From Owenia fusiformis (taxonomy: Eukaryota; Annelida; Polychaeta; Sabellida; Oweniidae), in NCBI GenBank assembly GCA_903813345.2, contig CAIIXF020000001.1, positions 30,431,915 to 30,495,914 on the forward strand: 64,000 bases of DNA, written 5' to 3'. The notes beneath the pieces were generated by a model. It saw only the letters and a list, made by a program, of their open reading frames with translations. It was not told the DNA's origin and made no database searches. Below, one piece after another: positions 24,901 to 33,900 of this stretch; the stretch's first letter is position 1, and every line of letters starts with the position of its first letter. The position numbers and the translations under genes were made by a program.

Positions 24901-27900
24901 TTGAGGGACATCTACTAAATTCGCGGGATTTAGCGGGACATTTAAGGGATTTGCGTAATTGCGCTAATACAGTGTGTCCCAAAAAAAAGGAAACCGGCAA
25001 TAGATTGCTTATTTCTCAAATATGAATAATAATAGGAAAATTTCACAGCTACCATCTGATAGGTTATGATGTCCTCTTTCTTATGATACCAATGTTGTCT
25101 ATTTTCCTTCACGGATGACTGAGTTATAAGGGATTTAAGTGACTATGTCAGAAATGAGTTTGTACCACTTTCAGCCAAGTCAATTTCACCATCATAACAA
25201 AGTGATAAGTAACAACAAATATCAGGATATCACTCTTTTACTCATTTATTCCAATTAAAATTACACACATCATATTTAACACCCCTTTTAAATCCCAATG
25301 TCCATTCAAAGTTGTTTTGACCCCAGTGTCCTTCAACATGACCCCCATTCCTTTCAATGCAAATGTCTGCCCTTGATCTCATCGCACGTACTGCATCCCT
25401 GATGATGACACTGGGGTTAAAACAACTTTATATGGACATTGGGATTTAAAAGGGGTGTTAAATATGATATGTGTAATTTTAATTGGAATAAATGAGTATA
25501 AGAGTGATATCCTGATGTTTGTTGTTACTTATCACTTTGTTATGATGGTGAAATTGACTTAGCTGAAAGTGGTACAAACTCATTTCTGACATGGTCACTT
25601 AAATCCCTTATAACCCAGTCATCCGTGAAGGAAAATAGACAACTTTGGTATCATAAGAAAGAGGACATCATAATCTATCAGATGGTAGCTGTGAAATTTT
25701 CCTATTATTATTCATATTTGAGAAATAAGCAATCTATTGCTGGTTTCCTTTTTTTTGGGACACCCTGTAGACCAAATTTTTTTATCAAATTCGTGGGATT
25801 TCGCGGGACCATTCGAGGGACAAACACCCTGTTAACAGGTTTACCACCAAAAACTTCATAGAGGGACAGCTTTTTTAGACAAAGTGCCCTAAATTTGCGG
25901 GATTTCGCGGGACATCCACCTAAATTTGCAGGATGTCCCGGGACATTCAAGGGATTTGCGTGATTGGGACTAATATAAAAGCGTGTAAGAGTACTTAAAT
26001 CAAACTTTCAGATACTGATTAATCAAATATAATGCACCATTACATTGTAACTTAAATAAACGTCAACACAATTTCACAAAATACGCATAGAAATATTATT
26101 AAACTTTATTGTAATATATCAAAAACAAAAACCATGCTTCAGGTGTGAGTACCGTAATCTAACACGAAATTAAAAAATTCGGAACAATACCTTGCACTTC
26201 TTGCGTCGTGACCAACTATAAAACACTTAGCCCCATAATTTTATATATTAAAATGTACCTAGTCTATTCATATACTGTAGGCATGGTCGAAAAAACCGGG
26301 TACCAAAAAAAACGAAATATACGAATATACAACAAAAGATTTGTTTTGAATTTACAAAAATGTATGTAACTTCCTTCACAATTTAACTGGAAGCTTCAAA
26401 TAAAAAGCATTTTAAGGCTCTTTTCTTCCTCTATCATCATGGTCATATTTCCATTGCGATTGCACCCCCTCCTGGCTACGCCAATGACATTTTAAGACGA
26501 TTTGAATAACAAGACATATCAATCTTACTCTATTTTCAATAGTTCGTATGTTGGTACGTAAATTGTTTTGATTATGATTTAAATCTGTAAATAGCTATCG
26601 TTGCTTTAGCAGAGAGGTGACGTGTGTTAATTTACATGATGCAACGTGTAAGATTTTGATTATTAATCATAATTTAAGTTATCCCAATTTTCGACAAAAT
26701 GTCCACTGAATTGTAAATTGTTATGTCTTACAATGTCATAGGCGTAGCCAGGAGAGGGTGCGATCGCACCCCCCCCCCCATAACCAATGAAAATATGGCC
26801 ATGACGATAGAGGAAGAAAAGAATCTTAAATTATGCTTTTTATTTGAAGCTTCTAGCTCAATTTTGAAGGATGTTACATACATTTTTGTAAATTCAAAAC
26901 AAATCTTACACGTTTTCTCATAATCTAATTATATATTCGTATTTTTCGTTTTTTGGGTACCCGTTTTTTGAACGGATATCGGGTACCAAATTTGAACCCA
27001 GCATGGAGGATTTACTACCCGGTACCCGTTTTTTTCTACAAACCCCTTCTAGATATCAGCGTCCATTTATTGTAACTCGCGTTTGCTAACATTTGCTCAG
27101 TTCTGAGATGAAGGGCACGCGGGTAGTAAAAAGGCCAACGTTGGAACTATTTGTGACCTACATCCCTATTTTCGTAATTAAAATGAAAGTTGAACCCTTC
27201 CTCTTTATTTTGATACCAAACAACAGCATGCTAGGTACTTAAAATTAGGTAAACTTTACACATCAAAAGTGCAAAAACTTAGCTTCTTATATACAATTGT
27301 AAGATAAGATAATCACAATATAGGGGATTGCAACAATTTCGAAAATTCGCGGAGGTCAAAGCCACATTTGCGGGACTTCGCGGGACATTGCGGGACACGC
27401 GAATTAGCCTAATTTTGATCAAATTCGCGGGATAATCCTGCCATTCGCGGGACACTTGACAGCTCTGTATGATGGTGGTTTATTTCATGACTCAGGAACA
27501 TCAATTGATTTTGATAACCCCAGTTATTTTATGAATAATGTTTTGTCATCCGAGCCAGATGACTGAAACTTGAAACACAGAAGCAAGAAAGGAAATCTAC
27601 GTTCTCTACGTTTTTCTTGCTAAAAAGCAAGGAAATACACACATGCCTTCATACTTTATTATGCAGAAAATTACATGGGCAGGTATGAAATTTTTCTAAA
27701 ATGTTTTCTTGAACCATCACCTTACCTTCACCATTAACAGATTGTGCTACACTTAATTGCCAATTGAGTGCCATAATGATTTAGAGTATACTTTTGCCAA
27801 ATACCATGATAATCAAGTGTCATAAACAATAATGATAATTGCTGTGAAAGGTGGGTTGGCATAAATTCAAGATTCAATTATCATGTTAAGTCTTTGCCAT

Positions 27901-30900
27901 GAAGAAAGCAGCTAACTAAATTGACATTCTCTGCCATGGGAATACTTGAAACAAAATTTTGGGGGAAAAGTGGCAGCCATTTTGAAATTCAGACGCCATC
28001 TTGAAAATTGATTTTCAAACAGAGCAACAGTGTCCTTTGGCTTCAGCATATAAAATTTGAACTAAATCCATTCACTGGTTCTTGAGTTATCAAAAATTTT
28101 CATTTTTCATTTTTTCATTTCATTTTCATTTGAGTTACATATCTCACACAGACACACGTATAATAATGACATTTTTAAGGAATAAATGACAGCCATTTTG
28201 AAATTCAGCAGCCATCTTGAAAATGTTTTCTCGAGCAGAGCAATTGTGTCCCGAGGAATCAGCATATAAAATTTGGATGAAATCCATTAACTGGTATTTG
28301 AGTTATCAAAAATTATGTTTTCATCCAAAAATGACGGCCATTTTGAAAGTCAGCAGCCATCTCGAAAATCTCTTTTTGAATAAAAGCTCCTTTGTTCTTA
28401 GGCATCAGCATATAAAATTGGAACCAAATACATCCACTCTAGTAATTGAGTTATCATAGATTACATTTTTTACGTAAAATGGAGGCCATTTTGAATTAAG
28501 AGGCCTTATTGAAAATTCCTTCTTGGTCCGATACCCATAAGGCATAAGTTTATAAAATTTGAATCAAATCTGTTGATCGGTATTTGAGTTCAATTCAATT
28601 TTTTTTTTTTCAATTTCAAAATAATTTATTTCAGTTTTCATTACAAAATTTACAACATTATACAGGCTATGACACCCCAGGGTAAACTGTGAACATTTAA
28701 AGTGGTACATAGGTCAATACAATAATATAATATAATATGAATACAATATACAAATACAATAATATGAGACAATAAAGAAATAAAATAAATGTTTTGGTTA
28801 TTCTGTACTCAGGAGGTCAATTTTCAAACGAGATATGAGTGAATTTAATGGTTTATTTCTAATATCTTCATTGAGGGAATTCCATATATATTTATTGCCT
28901 GGACAGACAGACAAATGGACAGATGAACGGACGGATGGCTTTCCTATATCCCCCTCAAACTTCATTCAGTGGGATAATAATAACCATATTGGGTAAATTG
29001 CAATGAACAATGTGTCTTACTTCCAAATATATTCCTGTATCATTTTCCAAATGGCTACCACTTTAGCATTACACCATTGAACTGGAGGAGAAATGGCGAA
29101 ATCTTGAGCTATGAGAAAAAAGGCCAAGAACACATACATTGTCTTGTGTTATATACATATTGTTCCCGATCCCTCCTCAGTTTGATCCCCCTCTATTCAG
29201 TTTTAACTATTTCAGATTGTTTTTTATATAACATATGGTGACGTATTTTACAAAACTAGCAATGACATTAGTTTTGTGATAATAATGCAACATACAAGTA
29301 TATTTTTAACAAGTCGTGAAGAAACTCATTGCTTGATTTATAGCAAAAACATTGACAATTGCACGATAGTGACTCTGCACCTTTTTTAATTGATTATATC
29401 TTACTATTAACAAAGTTGTTGATTTTCTTTCTCAGAGATATTTCTTTTTCTTTTTGACGTTACGTAGGATGTCCATCCTACTTCTTCAGAAATAAAATTA
29501 TATTTGAATCAAACTGAAATAATTAATTATTACATAACAATGAGACAAATAGCAACCGTTACTATAGAAAACGTCATTGATGTTACAATTAAAAAATTAT
29601 AGAGAAAATTGCAACCGTTACCATAAAAAACTTCAATGATGTAATAAACAATTAAAAACGTTACTAAGGTATTACACAACATACCACCTAGAAACGACAC
29701 TAAGACATCATGAATATGAATATATAAACTATAACATCTTAAAATAGACGGGATCCAGTGTGTAACCCTGATCCCTGTTTAATTCTGGACTTTTAAGTTT
29801 AATATGGATTGCTTCTTTGATTTTTCTTTTTAACCAGTGTTTTTCATTATCAATAACCGATACACCTGTCCACTTTATTTCATGTTCTTTATTGATAGAG
29901 TGTTCCATAATGGCTGAAGCTATCTGTCCATTGGAAGATAAGGTGACCCTCTTGTGCTCCTTTACTCCACATTCCAAATAAGATTATATCTTAGAATCGA
30001 TCTGTTCAAAAAAATCATAGAAGACCCTTCATATCCCAGTGTTCTGCATCTATTCATTTTCCAATGCAACTGTAAACTTTTTCTTAAAAAATAAATCTTC
30101 CAAGATTTGTTGAATTTTCTATCAAAAATGGGCTGATCCCCCTCCATTTATTTTGTCCAATCACTTGGCATGATTAGACAAATTGCCCCAAAAAATATCA
30201 AAGAAACTAGATTACTAAGGGAGAACATCAAAAGATCGATGTCCCTAAATAGCTACAGTGTATATATTATCAGCTAGGGGGAGGGTGTCTGAAACCCCAA
30301 AAGTAAGCTTTCCCTTGGGAACAATCCCTTGGGAACTGCATCAGCCGTTTCTTGTCAAGTGTATATCCCCTAATTCTCTCTACACGCCTCCATATTGAAA
30401 ATATTTTAGAAGTTTTTCAAATTCTTAAGTTTTTTTTTGCTATTATGGTACAACCAATGTATAAAACCCCATCTAATGAATATGAAAGACTTGTCAACAA
30501 GATGATAGTTTCGGGATAAGCAAGGTCGATGTTGTTGATAAAGCGAATAATTTGTAGCGTGAACTAAAAAATGATTGGGAAATAATAATCACGTTATTAT
30601 ATTTTTTGTTAAAAATAGTGTGTGTCAACATTTTCCATATACAAGTTAAGTTAACAGGTGAGGGGAACTGATAATATATAGCTTTTGCGCTACATCAATC
30701 TTTTGATGTGCTTCCTTAGAAACTAGATTACTTTTAAGTTATATATATCAAATGTATCAACCCTTTACTGACCTCACATGGTAAAAAGAAAACATTCATG
30801 ATTTACAGAATATTTGTTTATGTTGTATGACTTGAAGGATATTATATTATATTATTGGTGTTATTAATCCCATATAGGCTCACCATACTGTATGAGCAAA

Positions 30901-33900
30901 AAACATTAAACAAATGCCAGGGAATTCATTACTACACACTTTCATGAATTTACCATTACCAAATGAATAATTGAAACTATTAATATAATGAGAACTAAGT
31001 GTCTCTTGAAGACTTTAAAATTCTTAAACATTTAACATATTCAACACACTTAAACTCTCCTGCTAATAAAACCCTTAATTGGATTTGTACAGGGTGTATA
31101 TTTAGTCTTGATCAGTCAGGTACAATAAGCAAGGCCAGAATATTTTAGGTTATAGATAGAGTATATTTGAATAAAAGCAGTAGCCAGAAGCAATTGCAGT
31201 AAAAGCTGAAAACCTACAAGTAATTTAGTGATATCCATCAGACTGAAGATCAAGAGTCCTGTCAAATTAAATTACTTTTACTATTTACCTCAAATGCATT
31301 AGTATAATGTTACTGAGTATCAAAACATTCCACTAAGTATTATACATGTTAGAGCAAATCAGATAAGTATCATCATTCCCAGAATTCTGATTTACTAATG
31401 TAGGTACTGGAATCCATTTAGTTTAACACAATCATTCTATCATTATACAGGCATTAGCAGAGCCAAGTCCCAACTGAACTAGATATTTAAGAGTTATTTC
31501 AGAGCCTGACAAGTTCTGACACCCTCTCACAGAATGTCAATGTGTGTCATTCCTACCAAATATTGTGTCTAAGGATAAGTTTTGGAAGGAATTTACAAGA
31601 AAATGGCAACTCCAAGGAGTAGCAGATCCCGCAAAAAATATTTCATGAATGTAATGCACTAGCCTATATGTCATAGTATAATACTTATGCTGTTAAAACC
31701 CTCGATTTGCACATACAATATATGTGCAACAGTGAAATCTCAGAATTACATGTACAAACATCAGAAAAAAGATACAATATTTGTGATCTACTTCAACATA
31801 CAGGGTGGTCAAAAAAAACGGCAACCCTAGTTTTTCCTAATATCTTTGTCATTCTAAGGAATAACTCCCTGATATTTTACACATTTGTACATCATTCAAT
31901 TTCCTACCAAATTACCATATTTCATGACCATCGGACTGATAGTCACAATTTTATTTCATTTTAAGCAACATACCCCAGATGGCCACTTTCGGGCTGTCTG
32001 AGCTGGTCTGTTATCCAAATAAACTCCATTTCCAACTTGATGCACTGGTAAACTCTAACAATTATGTATTCTTGGGAGCCAAGCACTTTATGAAGTAGTG
32101 GAGAGGCACCTTCACACAGACAGATGCACAGTTTAGTGTGTTCTCAGAAGATAGGGTCCTTTTACCGTTGATGATGCTAACAGATATGCAATAACTGTCA
32201 ACATCAAACTCTATTTTGTGATTCCCATGGAGTTCTTGGGGACTTAAGGTGACCCCAGAGGGGTTGAAAGGCAGCAACAGTGGTTTCAACAAGACAGAAC
32301 CATACCCCATACACCAAATGATGCACAATAATGGCTTGGGGACCACTTCAATGACCACATTATCAGCAGTACAACAGATAATGAATGGGCACACCTTAGC
32401 CCAGATATGGCCCCATTTAATCTTTACCAGTGGGAATACCCCAACGGTAGAGTGTAGGGTAAAAACACCAGAAAGACATTTGACCTCAATATAAAGATCA
32501 CATGTGTCATTCAGGCCATACTTGCTGAGGAATGCTGTTATGTCATTGACAGGTTTGGAAAACGCGTGCAGGTTTGCCTACAGCACGATATTGGAAAACT
32601 GGGGCACCTTGTTCAAAGTGCTGTAACATTGCGACTGTCTGTCCAATGTTCATGAAATAACACAGTCTAGTATGAAATTGAATGATGTACATGTGTGCCA
32701 AATATCAGGGCAAAATTCCCAAAAATGACAAAGATATGAGGAAAAATTAGGGTTGCCGTTTTTTTTGACCACCCTGTACCTTCCATTTCAGTGTAATATA
32801 GTACTGCATTAGGCAGCTATTTAGGATTTCCTGAGGCATGAATCCAAAAAAGGCATTAACATGACAAAATGTCACCTCCTAGTTGCTCACAATATCATTA
32901 GTTCAATCTTAAGTCAGATTTGAATTTCTGATAACCTGTAGATGATTTTGAAAAGAAAATTGGCCAATTTGAAGCGAGTTGAAAACGACCTTTTTTGACC
33001 CTGAGAAGACCATTGAAGGTGAAATCTCATATTAACAAAGGCATTAACATGACAAAATGTCACCTCCTAGTTGCTCACGATATTATTAGTTCAATCTTAA
33101 GTCAGATTTGAATTTCTGATAACCTGTAGATGATTTTGAAAAGAAAATTGGCCAATTTGAAGCGAGTTGAAAAATACCTTTTTTGACCCTGAGAAGACCA
33201 TTGAAGGTGAAATCTCATATTTACAAAGGCATTAACGTGACAAAATGTCACCTCCTAGTTGCTCACAATATCATTAGTTCAATCTTAAGTCAGATTTGAA
33301 TTTCTGATAACCTGTAGATGATTTTGAAAAGAAAATTGGCCAATTTGAAGCGAGTTGAAAAAGACCTTTTTTGACCCTGAGAAGACCATTGAAGGTGAAA
33401 TCTCATATTTACAAAGGCATTAACATGACAAAATGTCACCTCCTAGTTCCTCACAATATCATTAGTTCAATCTTAAGTCAGATTTGAACTTCTGAGAACT
33501 TGTAGATGATTTTGGAAAAAATGGTCAATTTGAAGCAAGTTGAAAAAATACCTTTTTAACCTTTTTGACCTTGAGAAGGTCATTGAAGGTCAAATCTCAA
33601 ATCTAAAGTCAGATTTGAACTTCTGATAACTTGTATATGATTTTGAGAAAAAAATGGTCAATTTGAAAAAAGACCTTTTTAACCTTTTTGACCTTGAGAA
33701 GGTCATTGAAGGTCAAATCTCAAATCTAAAGTCAGATTTGAACTTCTGATAACTTGATTTTGAAAAAAAATTGGTCAATTTGAAGCAAGTTGAAAAAAGA
33801 CCTTTTAGACCTATTTAACCTTTTTTGCCCTTGAAAAGGTCAATGAAGGTCAAATCTTAACTATAAAGTCAGATTTGAACTTCTGAAAACTTGTAGATGA

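Larger units (their letters stand above)
24828..27467. mobile_element. hAT-like non-autonomous element with CGGGA arrays, copy A
   Basis: Ends CAGTACTGTCAA and (inverse) CAGAGCTGTCAA, flanked on both sides by TATGAT, a 6-bp target duplication. Terminal blocks repeat words such as TTCGCGGGACAT and ATTTGCGGGA many times. CAG...CTG ends fit hAT elements of the short-duplication groups; this is an inference, since no transposase remains. It holds a mariner insertion (24970-25767) and an inner palindromic element. Copy B is at 57404-59434. Confidence 0.75.
27970..28978. repeat. Degenerate tandem GCCATTTTG/GCCATCTTG repeats ending in GGGATAATAA
   Basis: Four units start at about 27972, 28188, 28334 and 28481 (the later spacings about 146 bp), each with GCCATTTTGAA, GCCATCTTGAAAA and a ...GGTATTTGAGTTATC block. 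A LINE fragment interrupts it (28590-28899), after which the family end with GGACAGACAGA and GGGATAATAA follows. Confidence 0.75.

Noticed and set aside
29017-29139. A 40-codon - strand frame starting MYVFLAFFLIA with a signal-like N-terminus, ending at a possible GTAAGA donor; first considered as the SYCP3 exon with a QW motif.
   Set aside because: Its phases do not fit the neighbouring SYCP3 exons, which join directly (34749 to 23754) without a gap against the family. A frame of this length is expected by chance.
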